A stretch of 22,040 nt of DNA from GCA-003244245 sp036501085. Its GTDB lineage: Bacteria; Actinomycetota; Actinomycetes; Mycobacteriales; Pseudonocardiaceae. The translations under genes and the position numbers were made by a program. Of the stretch, positions 7,239 through 14,919 are shown in pieces. How positions within the stretch are numbered: the stretch's first letter is position 1; the number at the start of each line of letters is the position of its first letter. The notes under the pieces are model-generated. The model had not been told where the DNA came from, searched no databases, and was given only the letters and a program-made list of their open reading frames with translations. The stretch lies in contig DASYAZ010000040.1 of assembly GCA_036501085.1 (NCBI GenBank), positions 1-22,040 on the forward strand. Direction: 5' to 3'.

Positions 7239-8011
7239 CGGCCGGTGTGCTCGCACCCACCACCCCCCAGGTCCGCTCGCGGAGCTGGATATGGCGAAAC
7301 CGCGACCTGATCGCAACCCCGGTGATCGTGGTCGTCGGGCTGTGCCTGGTGCTGCTCTACGCCGCCACCAGCCGGCTGGACAGCGTCGAGCAACGCGCAC
7401 TGGACCCGTCCTACCTGTGGGCCAAGTTCCTCCAGCATCTCTGGCTCACCGCCGCATCCACCGTGGTGGTGGTCCTCATCGCGCTGCCACTGGGCATCGC
7501 CCTGAGCCGCCCGGCGGCGCGTCGGATCCGTACCGGCACCCTCGCCTTCGGTGGCTTCATGCAGGCACTACCGCCCTACGGTGTGATCATCCTGCTGGCC
7601 TTCCTGCTCAGGTTCGGCACCACGACAGCAATCATCGCGCTGGTGCTGGCCTCCTTCCTACCGGTGCTCACCAACACCGTGATCGGGTTACGGCAGGTGG
7701 ACCCGGCGCTCATCGAGGCCGCTCGCGGCATGGGGATGTCCGCCAGGCAGACCCTGCTGCGGGTGGAGATCCCGCTGGCGGTGCCGGTGATGGTGGCCGG
7801 CATCCGGGTGGCGCTCGTGCTCAACGTCGGCACCGCCACGCTCGCCACCTTCATCGGCGCGGGCGGTCTCGGCGAACCCATCAGTAGCATGCTCAAACTC
7901 GCCCGGCCGCAGGCCGCGTTCGTCGTCTCCGCCATCGTGGCGGCGGTGGCGCTGTTGATCGACTGGTTGGCCGGCATCGCCGAACGGCTGGTGAGCGGCC
8001 GGATCGCGTGA
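7235..8011 (+). CDS. Osmoprotectant-type ABC transporter permease, second subunit (OpuCD family)
   Basis: This 258-residue protein has an N-terminal membrane anchor (the hydrophobic stretch TPVIVVVGLCLVLLYAA) and about five further helices. The EAA loop IEAARGMGMSARQTLLRVEIP is the ATPase contact. The segment ATLATFIGAGGLGEPI is typical of glycine betaine/choline permeases. It overlaps the ATPase gene by 4 bp (ATGA). It has an extra N-terminal extension relative to the first permease, suggesting two non-identical half channels. It is co-transcribed with the preceding two genes and the binding protein. Confidence 0.92.
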   Translation: MTAGVLAPTTPQVRSRSWIWRNRDLIATPVIVVVGLCLVLLYAATSRLDSVEQRALDPSYLWAKFLQHLWLTAASTVVVVLIALPLGIALSRPAARRIRTGTLAFGGFMQALPPYGVIILLAFLLRFGTTTAIIALVLASFLPVLTNTVIGLRQVDPALIEAARGMGMSARQTLLRVEIPLAVPVMVAGIRVALVLNVGTATLATFIGAGGLGEPISSMLKLARPQAAFVVSAIVAAVALLIDWLAGIAERLVSGRIA

Positions 8012-8064
8012 GCTCACTCCCAGCGTCAGATGACTGGCGCGGATCGAAAGAGCGGAGGAACCAG

Positions 8065-9066
8065 ATGGGATCGATCTCCTTGTCCGGCCGCCGGCGACCC
8101 AGCGGGGCGGTGGCTGCACTAGCTGTGCTCGCGGTCCTCGCCCTACTGGTCGCCGGATGCGGCGGGCTGAGCGGTAGCGGCCCGTCCGCACAGGCAGGCA
8201 GCCTTGCCCAACAGGTCAACCTGCAGGGCAAGTCCTACACCGTGGGTGGCAAGGACTTCGACGAGCAGTTGGTGCTGTGCCAGATCGCGGTGGCCGCGCT
8301 GGAATCGGTCAACGCCAAGGTCACCGACCGGTGCAATACCGGTGGCACCGACGTGGCCCGCCGGGCGCTGCTCAGCGGTGACATCGACATGTACTGGGAA
8401 TACACCGGTACCGCGTGGGTCTCCTTCCTGAAACAGAAAGCCATCCAGGACAGCAAAGCCCAGTACGAGGCGGTCAAGGAGCGGGACCTGGCCGATAACA
8501 AGATCGTCTGGTTGCAGCCGACCCCGTTCAACAACACCTACGCCTTCGCGGTCAAGAAGGAGCGGGCCCAGGAGCTGGGGTTGCGAACCCTGTCGGATAT
8601 GGCCTCCTACATCCGCGCCGGCAAGCCGGGCAACGTGTGCGTCGAGACCGAGTACCAGAACCGGGACGACGGGCTCGGCCCCATGCAGCGGGCATACGGC
8701 TTCCAGATCCCGCCGGATCGGCTCCGGGTGCTCCAGACCGGTGCTATCTACCAGGCCACCGCTGACCAGAAAGAGTGCCTGTTCGGGGAGGTGTTCACCA
8801 CCGACGGTCGCATCCCCGCGCTCGGGCTGACGGTGCTGCAGGACGACAAGACATTTCACCCGCTGTACAACGCGGCGATCAGCATCCGCAAGGACGCCTA
8901 TGACCGCGATCCGAACATCGCCAAGGTGTTCGCACCGATCTCCGCGGCACTGACCAACGAGGTGATGAGTGAGCTGAACCGGCAGAAATCCGCCACGGGC
9001 AAGTCGGAACGCGACGTCGCGCGCGACTGGCTCGCGCAAAAGGGCTTCATCAGTAGGAGTTCTTGA
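8065..9066 (+). CDS. Osmoprotectant-binding lipoprotein (OpuCC/ProX-like)
   Basis: This 333-residue substrate-binding protein is extracellular and membrane-anchored. Signal peptide: basic SGRRRPSG, hydrophobic Ala/Leu/Val core and lipobox LVAGC with lipidated Cys32. The mature part has family blocks: GGKDFDEQLVL, NTGGTDVARRALLSGDIDMY, WEYTGTAW, the loop ENRDDGL-type (EYQNRDDGLGPM) and TTDGRIPALGLTVLQDDK. ATG 8065 has an excellent ribosome binding site, GGAGGAACCAG. A GTG at 8008 overlapping the permease stop is possible but would bury the signal peptide. The mature region has several cysteines (in LCQIA, DRCNT, NVCVE, KECLF), so disulfides are possible. The ligand is predicted to be a quaternary amine, but the exact solute cannot be read. 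Confidence 0.92.
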   Translation: MGSISLSGRRRPSGAVAALAVLAVLALLVAGCGGLSGSGPSAQAGSLAQQVNLQGKSYTVGGKDFDEQLVLCQIAVAALESVNAKVTDRCNTGGTDVARRALLSGDIDMYWEYTGTAWVSFLKQKAIQDSKAQYEAVKERDLADNKIVWLQPTPFNNTYAFAVKKERAQELGLRTLSDMASYIRAGKPGNVCVETEYQNRDDGLGPMQRAYGFQIPPDRLRVLQTGAIYQATADQKECLFGEVFTTDGRIPALGLTVLQDDKTFHPLYNAAISIRKDAYDRDPNIAKVFAPISAALTNEVMSELNRQKSATGKSERDVARDWLAQKGFISRSS

Positions 9067-9129
9067 TCCTCGATCACAGCACGGAGCCGCATTCCACGCT
9101 CTGTCGGTCCCGGGTCATAGTCTGATGCC

Positions 9130-10779
9130 GTGGACCAGACAGTGCTGCTCGATGCGTCTGTGGTCACCCGGTGCCGGCGCCGGGTACATCTGGAGCACGA
9201 CCCTGCGGCGGCCGGCACACCACGAGCCGCCCTGGACGTGACTGCCCAGCAGCGGATAGCCGACGCCGCCGCGCACCGCCGCCGGGTGGCTGATTCGTTA
9301 GCCACCCAACTGGCCGGCCAGCAGGCTGATGCGTGGGCGGAGGTCTCCCCGAGGCTCCCCGATGACCAGCGCTGCTCGGTGACCTTGGCCCTGCTCGATC
9401 GGGGTGTGCAGTTCGTGTGGGGCGGGCAGCTACCGGCGGATCGGCCCGGCGGCCGGCGCGGTGGGGTGGAGCTGCTGGTGCGGCACCGCGGTGGCTACCT
9501 GCCGGTGATCGTCGTGCGGCACAAGGTGACCGATCCCGGCTATGGGGCCTGCACCAGCCCGCTGGCTACCCCGACCCTGGCGGCGGCCGGCACCGATCCG
9601 GCTCGCAAGGTCCGCCCGCAGTCCCGCGATCAGCTGCGGCTGGCGCATGCAGTACGCCAGCTCCGGGCAGCCGGGCTGGCGGCTCGTGGTCGGGCGACCG
9701 GCGGGGTGATCGGGCTCGAGGCCGATGTGGTGGTCTGGCACGACCTGGATGCGCCCACCTGGCCAGGCGGGCGCACTGCGATGATCGAATATGACGCCCG
9801 GTTCGCCGATCGGCTGGCGATCGCGCGGGCCGCCGCGATCGGGGCCGATGCACTGGCCCAACCGTCCCGGGTCACCGAATGCCGTTCCTGCCCGTGGTGG
9901 CCCACCTGCGGCCCGGCGCTGCGCGCCTCCCGGGACATCAGCATGGTGCTGCGCGGAGAGGACGCGGTGGCCCTGCGGGCGGCGGGCTTCTCGACCGTCG
10001 ACATGCTGGCGGCGCTGGACCCGGCCGGTGACCTACCCGTGCCGATGTTCGGGACGTCGGTGCATGACGCGGTGCTCCTGGCACGGGCGTGGCAGCGAGA
10101 TCTCACCTTGGTCCGGCGTAACCAGCGCACCACCGTGCCACGGGCCGACGTCGAGGTGGACGTGGACATGGAGAGCTTCGATGAGGCCGGGGCCTATCTC
10201 TGGGGCTGCCTGCTCTCGGGCTCGGACATCGGTGTGGAGCCGGGTTACCGCGCGTTCGCCACCTGGGAACCGGTGCCCACCCCGGACGAGGCGCGATCCT
10301 TCGCCGAGTTCTGGGGCTGGCTGGGCGAGGTCCGCCGCCGCGCTGAGCAGCGCGGTCTGAGCTTTGCCGCCTATTGCTACAACGAGCAGGCCGAGAACCG
10401 CTGGATGCTCTCCTCCGCAGAACGCTTCGCCGGCGCCGCCGGGATACCCAGCAGCGCCGATGTGCAGGACTTCATCTGCTCCACCCAGTGGGTGGATCTC
10501 TACGGGGTGGTCAGCGCCGAGTTCCTCTGCGCGCACGGCAAAGGACTCAAGATCATCGCGCCGGTGGCCGGGTTCACCTGGCACGACCCGGAGGCCAGTG
10601 GGGAGAACTCGATGCGCTGGTACTCCGACGCCGTCGGGCTGGGTGGCCGGGAACCGGATCCGGCGCAACGAACCCGGCTACTGACGTACAACGCTGACGA
10701 CGTGCACGCCACCCAGGCCCTGCGGGTCTGGATGAGCTCCGAGCAAGTGAACGACGTGCCCTACGCGGGCGACCTCTGA
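9130..10779 (+). CDS. TM0106-type RecB/Cas4-like nuclease fused to DEDD exonuclease domain
   Basis: This 549-residue protein has an N-terminal RecB/Cas4-like region (about 1-265). Cys15 and the cluster CRSCPWWPTC (Cys251, 254, 260) give the four-Cys arrangement that holds a 4Fe-4S cluster in Cas4/AddB proteins. The expected (D/E)xK catalytic motif reads VVRHK here, so the acidic residue two before Lys is not seen; RecB activity is doubtful. The C-terminal half is an RNase-H-like DEDD exonuclease domain (YprB/RNase_H_2): VDVDMESFDEAGAYLWG carries the first acidic pair and YNADDVHATQALRVWM the last. It lies 63 bp after the transporter operon and 49 bp before the dehydrogenase; the GTG start lacks a strong ribosome binding site. 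A DNA-repair role is inferred. Confidence 0.8.
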   Translation: MDQTVLLDASVVTRCRRRVHLEHDPAAAGTPRAALDVTAQQRIADAAAHRRRVADSLATQLAGQQADAWAEVSPRLPDDQRCSVTLALLDRGVQFVWGGQLPADRPGGRRGGVELLVRHRGGYLPVIVVRHKVTDPGYGACTSPLATPTLAAAGTDPARKVRPQSRDQLRLAHAVRQLRAAGLAARGRATGGVIGLEADVVVWHDLDAPTWPGGRTAMIEYDARFADRLAIARAAAIGADALAQPSRVTECRSCPWWPTCGPALRASRDISMVLRGEDAVALRAAGFSTVDMLAALDPAGDLPVPMFGTSVHDAVLLARAWQRDLTLVRRNQRTTVPRADVEVDVDMESFDEAGAYLWGCLLSGSDIGVEPGYRAFATWEPVPTPDEARSFAEFWGWLGEVRRRAEQRGLSFAAYCYNEQAENRWMLSSAERFAGAAGIPSSADVQDFICSTQWVDLYGVVSAEFLCAHGKGLKIIAPVAGFTWHDPEASGENSMRWYSDAVGLGGREPDPAQRTRLLTYNADDVHATQALRVWMSSEQVNDVPYAGDL

Positions 10780-10828
10780 GTGGTTACGGTGTGCCACGAT
10801 GAATCACAGAATCTGAGGGGAGGGGCGC

Positions 10829-12154
10829 ATGTTCGTGCGTCGGATCGCGGTGATCGGCTCCGGGTACGTGGGCCTGACCACCGGTGCGTGCCTGGCCTCG
10901 CTGGGGCACCGGGTGGTGTGCGCCGATGTGGACGCGAGCAAGGTCGCCCAGCTGGCTGCGGGCAAGGTGCCGATCCTGGAGCCGGGGCTGCCCGAGCTCG
11001 TGGTGGAGGGCCTGGCCGCCGGGCGGCTGCAGTTCGTCGTCGGAGCCGCGTCCGCGGTCGGCCAGGGGCCTGACGCCGCTGAAGTGGTGTTCCTCTGTGT
11101 GCCCACCCCGATGGGCGCAGGGGGAGCGGCAGACCTCTCCGCGGTGGAGACCGTCGCCGCGGAAGTCCGATCCCTGTTGCCGGCAGGCTGTGTGGTGGTC
11201 AACAAGTCGACCGTGCCGGTGGGCACCGCGGCACGCACCGCGCAACTCCTGGACCGCCCGGACGTGGCGGTGGTCAGCAACCCGGAATTCCTGCGCGAGG
11301 GTTCCGCGGTAGAGGACTTCCTCAACCCCGACCGGATTGTGGTGGGTTGCGATGCCCAGGACGCCGCCGAGCGGGTCGCCGCGCTGTATGCGCGGCTGGG
11401 CGCACCGGCCGTGCTCACCGACGCGGCCAGCGCCGAGCTGGTCAAGTACGCCGCGAACTGCTTCCTGGCGATGAAGCTGTCCTACGTCAACGCCGTCGCC
11501 GAGCTGTGCGAGCGGGTCGGCGCCGATGTGCTGGACGTCACCGAGGGGATCGGCTACGACCGGCGGATCGGGCAGTCCTTCCTGCAGCCGGGCCCCGGCT
11601 GGGGTGGGTCCTGCCTGCCCAAAGACACCCACGCGCTGCTGCAGGTCTGCTCGGCGGCCGATTTCGACTTTTCGCTGCTACGGGCCAGCATGGATACCAA
11701 CACCCGCCAGCAGCACCGCATGGTCGACAAGGTCCGCGAGGCGGTCGGTGGCTCGCTGGCCGGCCAACGGGTCGGGTTGCTTGGTCTGACGTTCAAGGCT
11801 GGTACCGATGATCTGCGGGACTCCCCGGCACTGACGGTCGCCGCGCTGCTGGCCGCCGAGGGTGCCGATCTGATCGGTTACGACCCCGAGGTGCCTGCCG
11901 CGGTACCTGGGATGACCGACGATCTGCAGGTCAGCGACGATCCACTCAAAGTGGCCTCGGGAGCTGCCGCGCTGGTGGTGCTGACCGAGTGGCCCGAGTT
12001 CCGGCTGCTGGACTGGGGCCGGTTGGCCGAACTGGTCGAGCGCCGCATCGTGATCGACACCCGTAACCTGCTCGATGCCGATGTGCTGCGCCGGGTCGGC
12101 TTCGAGGTCCGCGGCGTCGGCCGCCGCCCCAGCCAGGTATTGACCTCCTCCTGA
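10829..12154 (+). CDS. ugd: UDP-glucose 6-dehydrogenase
   Basis: This 441-residue enzyme oxidises UDP-glucose twice with NAD+ to UDP-glucuronate, a precursor for cell-surface polysaccharides and glycolipids. The N-terminal NAD domain begins RRIAVIGSGYVGLTTGACLA, with Asp near residue 33 (CADVD) binding NAD ribose. KSTVPVGTA and the NPEFLREGSAVEDFLNPDR block follow. Lys206 (ELVKYAANCF) and nucleophile Cys262 in GWGGSCLPKD are catalytic. The C-terminal domain contains GLTFKAGTDDLRDSPAL. Length is normal for the family. ATG 10829 follows GGGGAGGGG. It converges on the FolC-like gene with 15 bp between stops. I use ugd by family only; TuaD/RkpK-type names also exist. Confidence 0.95.
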   Translation: MFVRRIAVIGSGYVGLTTGACLASLGHRVVCADVDASKVAQLAAGKVPILEPGLPELVVEGLAAGRLQFVVGAASAVGQGPDAAEVVFLCVPTPMGAGGAADLSAVETVAAEVRSLLPAGCVVVNKSTVPVGTAARTAQLLDRPDVAVVSNPEFLREGSAVEDFLNPDRIVVGCDAQDAAERVAALYARLGAPAVLTDAASAELVKYAANCFLAMKLSYVNAVAELCERVGADVLDVTEGIGYDRRIGQSFLQPGPGWGGSCLPKDTHALLQVCSAADFDFSLLRASMDTNTRQQHRMVDKVREAVGGSLAGQRVGLLGLTFKAGTDDLRDSPALTVAALLAAEGADLIGYDPEVPAAVPGMTDDLQVSDDPLKVASGAAALVVLTEWPEFRLLDWGRLAELVERRIVIDTRNLLDADVLRRVGFEVRGVGRRPSQVLTSS

Positions 12155-12169
12155 TCCGGCACCGTGAGG

Positions 12170-13468
12170 TTACGTGGTGAAGAGCCGTTCACCATCAACG
12201 CCGACCCGGCGCATGAGCGAACTGATAAAGCTCACCGTGCCCGCGGCCAGCACATTTCCGGACAGAACCGTCCCATCCATATCTTTCTCATCGAGCCAGC
12301 GCCAGGGCCATTGGCCGGATGCTGGATAAGGTAAATGCTCGTGCTCGAGATTGACGAAGACGCATTCGCTCGTGGTTCGCTGCAACGCAGTCACGAATCC
12401 CGCGATGTCTTTGGTCACAGGCAGCGACACGAGGATACGCGCTGGGTCGTGGCCGAAGGTCCGCCGCGCGAAAGCCATCGCCGTGGCCAGGCCCGCCCGG
12501 GACACCGCGGTGTCCAGCACCAGCCTGCCCTGCGCGAGCTGATGGACGGATAACCGGCCGGGGTAGTGGAGTGAGGCAAGAACCGCGCGGAGCGCGGCCA
12601 GGTCGAACGTTCTACCAGGGCCGGTGGCCAGCAGTGCCGCCGCTGCGCGGATCCCGGCCAGGGCGTTCTCCGCTCCGTGTCCGGGCGGCAGCAGGTCGGC
12701 GAGATGCGCCGACCACTCTGGTTGGCGGGCCAGCAGGGGGACACCAGCCCGTGCACACGCCCGGCTGATCTCGCGCTGCACCGGGTCCGTCTGGCGCACC
12801 GAGATCACGCCCGCAGTCCGGGCGGCGATGACCCCGATCTTGTCCCGGGCCACGTCACCGACCGTGGGCCCGAGCACGTCGAGATGCTCGCCGAAGATCG
12901 CCGTCACGACGACTACGTCAAGCGGAAGCAACGACAGCTCGTCACTCGCGCCACCCATTCCTGCCTCGGCCACCAAGACGTCACACCCTGCGCCGATCAG
13001 CGCATTGACTCCACCCAGGATGAAAGTGCCCGTCGGAGAGAGATAATGACGGTCTGTCCCCACCGGGGGAAGTTGTTTTTTTGCTCGCGCAATGTCGGCG
13101 ATGACCCGCAGATAGTCGGACTCGGGGAGGGCCTGGCCATTGATGCGTATCCGGTCTCGATTCGCGAGGAGACCAGGGCTGGTGATGGTGCCGACCCGGA
13201 GACCGTGCGCCGCCAGTGCGGCAGAGGCATAGATGGCCGCGGTGCCCTTTCCTTTCGAGCCGACAACACCCAGCGTCGGGACCGGATGCGACCCGAGATT
13301 GACTCCGAGTGCTGCAGCAAAATCTCCAGCCCGGGTCAGTGACCTCTTACCGGCCAAACGGTGCGCGCGCCATTCGTCGAAAATAACCTCGTCTTCTAAT
13401 TGGGTGAAATCCGCCGCAGGCACAAGCGGCATAGTACTTCGAGCACATTCAGTGAACACTCTGAGCAT
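12170..13468 (-). CDS. FolC/Mur-ligase-like protein with altered signature motifs
   Basis: This 432-residue protein resembles folylpolyglutamate/dihydrofolate synthases. An ATP-binding P-loop GSKGKGT is at 70-76 (usual FolC: GTNGKGS), with TSPGLLANRDRIRING after it. AEAGMGGASDE replaces EVGLGGRLDA. HLDVLGPTVGDVARDKIG matches the HTDxLG...REKAG block, with the Lys that is carbamylated in the family. YPGRL is present, but DGAHNP, the hallmark of FolC, is replaced by LDTAVSRAG. A truly folate-linked activity is therefore doubtful; an amide ligase acting on another acceptor is inferred. ATG 13468 is the longest start; ATG 13432 is an alternative and neither has a strong ribosome binding site. The 5' third of the gene has somewhat lower GC than the rest. 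It is divergent from bfd and convergent with ugd. Confidence 0.75.
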   Translation of the reverse strand: MLRVFTECARSTMPLVPAADFTQLEDEVIFDEWRAHRLAGKRSLTRAGDFAAALGVNLGSHPVPTLGVVGSKGKGTAAIYASAALAAHGLRVGTITSPGLLANRDRIRINGQALPESDYLRVIADIARAKKQLPPVGTDRHYLSPTGTFILGGVNALIGAGCDVLVAEAGMGGASDELSLLPLDVVVVTAIFGEHLDVLGPTVGDVARDKIGVIAARTAGVISVRQTDPVQREISRACARAGVPLLARQPEWSAHLADLLPPGHGAENALAGIRAAAALLATGPGRTFDLAALRAVLASLHYPGRLSVHQLAQGRLVLDTAVSRAGLATAMAFARRTFGHDPARILVSLPVTKDIAGFVTALQRTTSECVFVNLEHEHLPYPASGQWPWRWLDEKDMDGTVLSGNVLAAGTVSFISSLMRRVGVDGERLFTT

Positions 13469-13510
13469 CGCTGCGCAACGTTGCTGAGCCCATGCACCCC
13501 CCGGTCGGCC

Positions 13511-13522
13511 GGCATCGATGCC
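13511..13522. promoter_or_regulatory. 12-bp palindrome GGCATCGATGCC
   Basis: This perfect 12-bp palindrome lies in the 135-bp divergent intergenic region between the FolC-like gene and bfd. It is placed where an operator for either gene could act. No known consensus was recognised. Confidence 0.3.
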
Positions 13523-13557
13523 TCGCTCAGGGGCTAGACGGAACCCCGATGATCTGT

Positions 13558-13576
13558 TCTGCTTAGCCTTGCCTAA
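13558..13576 (+). promoter_or_regulatory. Candidate DtxR/IdeR-type iron box upstream of bfd
   Basis: TTAGCCTTGCCTAA at 13563-13576 has the TTAG...CTAA arms of the actinobacterial iron-box consensus TTAGGTTAGSCTAACCTAA. The 19-mer at 13558-13576 matches 13 of 19 positions by eye. It lies 27 bp before the bfd start. IdeR/DtxR boxes both repress uptake genes and activate iron-storage genes, so regulation of Bfd and possibly Bfr by iron is plausible. Confidence 0.5.
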
Positions 13577-13603
13577 ATCACTCGCTCGAGGAGTGCCAGC
13601 GCC

Positions 13604-13798
13604 ATGTACGTCTGCATCTGCCGAGCCGTGACGGAGACTGACGTGCGAGGATGCATCGCGGACGGGGCCTGCACCATCAAGGACGTCGTCTCCCGCTCCG
13701 CAGCCGGAACCGGCTGCGGTACGTGCGTCCAGAAGATCGCTGCTCTGCTCAGCACCTCGACCGGCGAGTTGCGCAGCCCGCTGCCCCGCAGCGCTTGA
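13604..13798 (+). CDS. bfd: Bacterioferritin-associated ferredoxin (BFD-like [2Fe-2S] protein)
   Basis: This 64-residue cytoplasmic protein has the BFD pattern CxC plus CxxC: Cys4 and Cys6 (MYVCICRAVTE) and Cys38, Cys41 (GTGCGTC). These bind one [2Fe-2S] cluster that reduces ferric iron in bacterioferritin so it can be mobilised. Two extra cysteines (17 and 23) are present. The ATG is preceded by GAGGAG at about 10 nt. An iron-box-like sequence lies just upstream. Bacterioferritin is the next gene on the same strand, after 214 bp that contains its own short palindromes, which supports the functional pairing. The C-terminal tail (about 15 residues) is variable. Confidence 0.9.
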   Translation: MYVCICRAVTETDVRGCIADGACTIKDVVSRSAAGTGCGTCVQKIAALLSTSTGELRSPLPRSA

Positions 13799-13857
13799 TC
13801 ATGAAGGCTCAACGCCGCACCGGGCCTCCCAAGAAGGGGAACCCAAGTAATCACAAT

Positions 13858-13948
13858 GCTACAATAGTAGCGTGGTTTTCTGATTTGCCTGATTGTTCGG
13901 CCGCGTAAGCCAGGTATCCCTCAGCCAGGACAGCCTCACCTTGGGTGA
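13858..13948. promoter_or_regulatory. Two short hairpins between bfd and bfr
   Basis: GCTAC-AATA-GTAGC at 13858-13871 is a perfect 5-bp stem, also containing TACAAT, a fair -10 box. TCACC-TTG-GGTGA at 13936-13948 is another 5-bp stem, about 65 bp before the bfr start. The spacer of 214 bp is longer than needed for simple read-through, so bfr may have its own promoter here. Hairpins this short are not proof. Confidence 0.3.
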
Positions 13949-14012
13949 CAGCTCCGACCGGACCCCGTATATTTCTTGGTAATCTAGCATCTCTCCCGAG
14001 GGGGCCTGCGAT

Positions 14013-14498
14013 ATGCGCGGCGATGACGAAGTCATTGCACTGCTCAATGAGCAACTCACCAGCGAACTGACTGCCATCAATCAGTACTTCCTGCATGCCA
14101 AGATGCAAGGGAACTGGGGATTCACCAAGCTAGCCGAGCACACCCGGCACGAGTCGATCGACGAGATGAAGCACGCGGAACGGATCACCGACCGCATCCT
14201 GTTTCTCGAAGGTCTCCCGAACTACCAGAAGCTGCTCCCGCTGCGCATCGGACAAACCGTCAAGGAGCAGTTCGAGGCGGATCTAGCCGTCGAGATGGAA
14301 GTCGTGGCGCGGCTACGGCCCGGTATCACGATGTGCCGGGAGAAGGGTGACATCACCACCGCCAACCTCTTCGAGGACATCCTTGCCGACGAGGAAGAGC
14401 ACATCGATTACCTGGAGACGAACCTGGAACTGATCGGCAAGCTGGGCGAGCAGCTCTACCTCAGCCAGCTCGTCGAACGGCCGCCAACCAACGGCTAA
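14013..14498 (+). CDS. bfr: Bacterioferritin (heme-containing iron-storage protein)
   Basis: This 161-residue four-helix-bundle protein assembles into 24-mer shells that store ferric iron. Ferroxidase ligands are in place: Glu18, Glu51, His54, Glu93 (E. coli 94), Glu126 (127) and His129 (130). Met52, the heme ligand between subunits, is present in DEMKHAERITDR. The HIDYLETNLELIGKLG block is typical. Length is normal. ATG 14013 follows GAGGGGGCCTGCGAT. It is paired with bfd upstream. A short GC hairpin follows the stop. Confidence 0.96.
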   Translation: MRGDDEVIALLNEQLTSELTAINQYFLHAKMQGNWGFTKLAEHTRHESIDEMKHAERITDRILFLEGLPNYQKLLPLRIGQTVKEQFEADLAVEMEVVARLRPGITMCREKGDITTANLFEDILADEEEHIDYLETNLELIGKLGEQLYLSQLVERPPTNG

Positions 14499-14501
14499 CC
14501 G

Positions 14502-14514
14502 GCCCGGATCGGGC
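14502..14514 (+). terminator. Short GC hairpin after bfr
   Basis: GCCCG-GAT-CGGGC gives a perfect 5-bp stem 3 bp after the bfr stop. It has no U-tract. The next gene starts only 14 bp later, so it may be partial termination or nothing. Confidence 0.25.
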
Positions 14515-14527
14515 TACCGTTGACGAT

Positions 14528-14899
14528 GTGGCTGAGCAGCGGCTGTTCGAGGTTCACCAGGCGCGAGCGCTCCTTCCTGAGGTGCGACGGCGGGTTGATG
14601 AGCTGATCGTGGCACGGGCAGATCTCACTGAGATATCGGTGGACCTGCACCGTGCCGGTTCGTCCGCTCTGGGTGGCCTCGCGGAGATGAAGGCACTCCA
14701 GGCCCGGTCGAACGACATGCTCGAGTGGTTTCTCGGCCAAGGCATCGAGATCAAAGGATTCGCGCCGGTCCTCCTCGATTTCCCCGCTGAGCTGGACGGG
14801 GTCTCAGTGCGGCTGTGCTGGCTGGAGGGGGAGTCGACGCTGGCCTGGTATCACCGTTCTGATCTGGGCATCGCCGGGCGCCGCAGGCTCGCTGGCTGA
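14528..14899 (+). CDS. DUF2203 domain protein
   Basis: This 123-residue protein of the uncharacterised DUF2203 family starts at GTG 14528. Family marks: FEVHQARALLPEVRRRVDEL at the N-terminus (the ALLPE helix), a long amphipathic helix, then GIEIKGFAPVLLDFPA with the K-G-x-x-P-x-LxDFPA block, and VRLCWLEGES...WYH near the C-terminus. The family usually has a histidine in WHxxxxGxxGR; here it reads WYHRSDLGIAGR. No biochemical role is established. It lies 29 bp after bfr and 20 bp before msrA on the same strand, so it could be co-transcribed with either. It has no signal peptide or membrane segment. Confidence 0.85.
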   Translation: MAEQRLFEVHQARALLPEVRRRVDELIVARADLTEISVDLHRAGSSALGGLAEMKALQARSNDMLEWFLGQGIEIKGFAPVLLDFPAELDGVSVRLCWLEGESTLAWYHRSDLGIAGRRRLAG

Positions 14900-14919
14900 G
14901 CTCGGCGTAGCCTGGCAAC

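Noticed and set aside
8008..8064. Upstream GTG start of the binding protein overlapping the permease stop
   Set aside because: It would add 19 residues in front of a clear lipoprotein signal peptide; the ATG at 8065 has a near-perfect ribosome binding site.
12140..12170. Possible bidirectional terminator between ugd and the FolC-like gene
   Set aside because: ACCTC/GAGGT forms only a 5-bp stem partly inside the ugd coding end.
13066..13082. Run of T residues (13075-13081 region) as a terminator or slippery site
   Set aside because: It lies inside the FolC-like gene and simply encodes a Lys-Lys pair on the minus strand; the frame continues intact on both sides.
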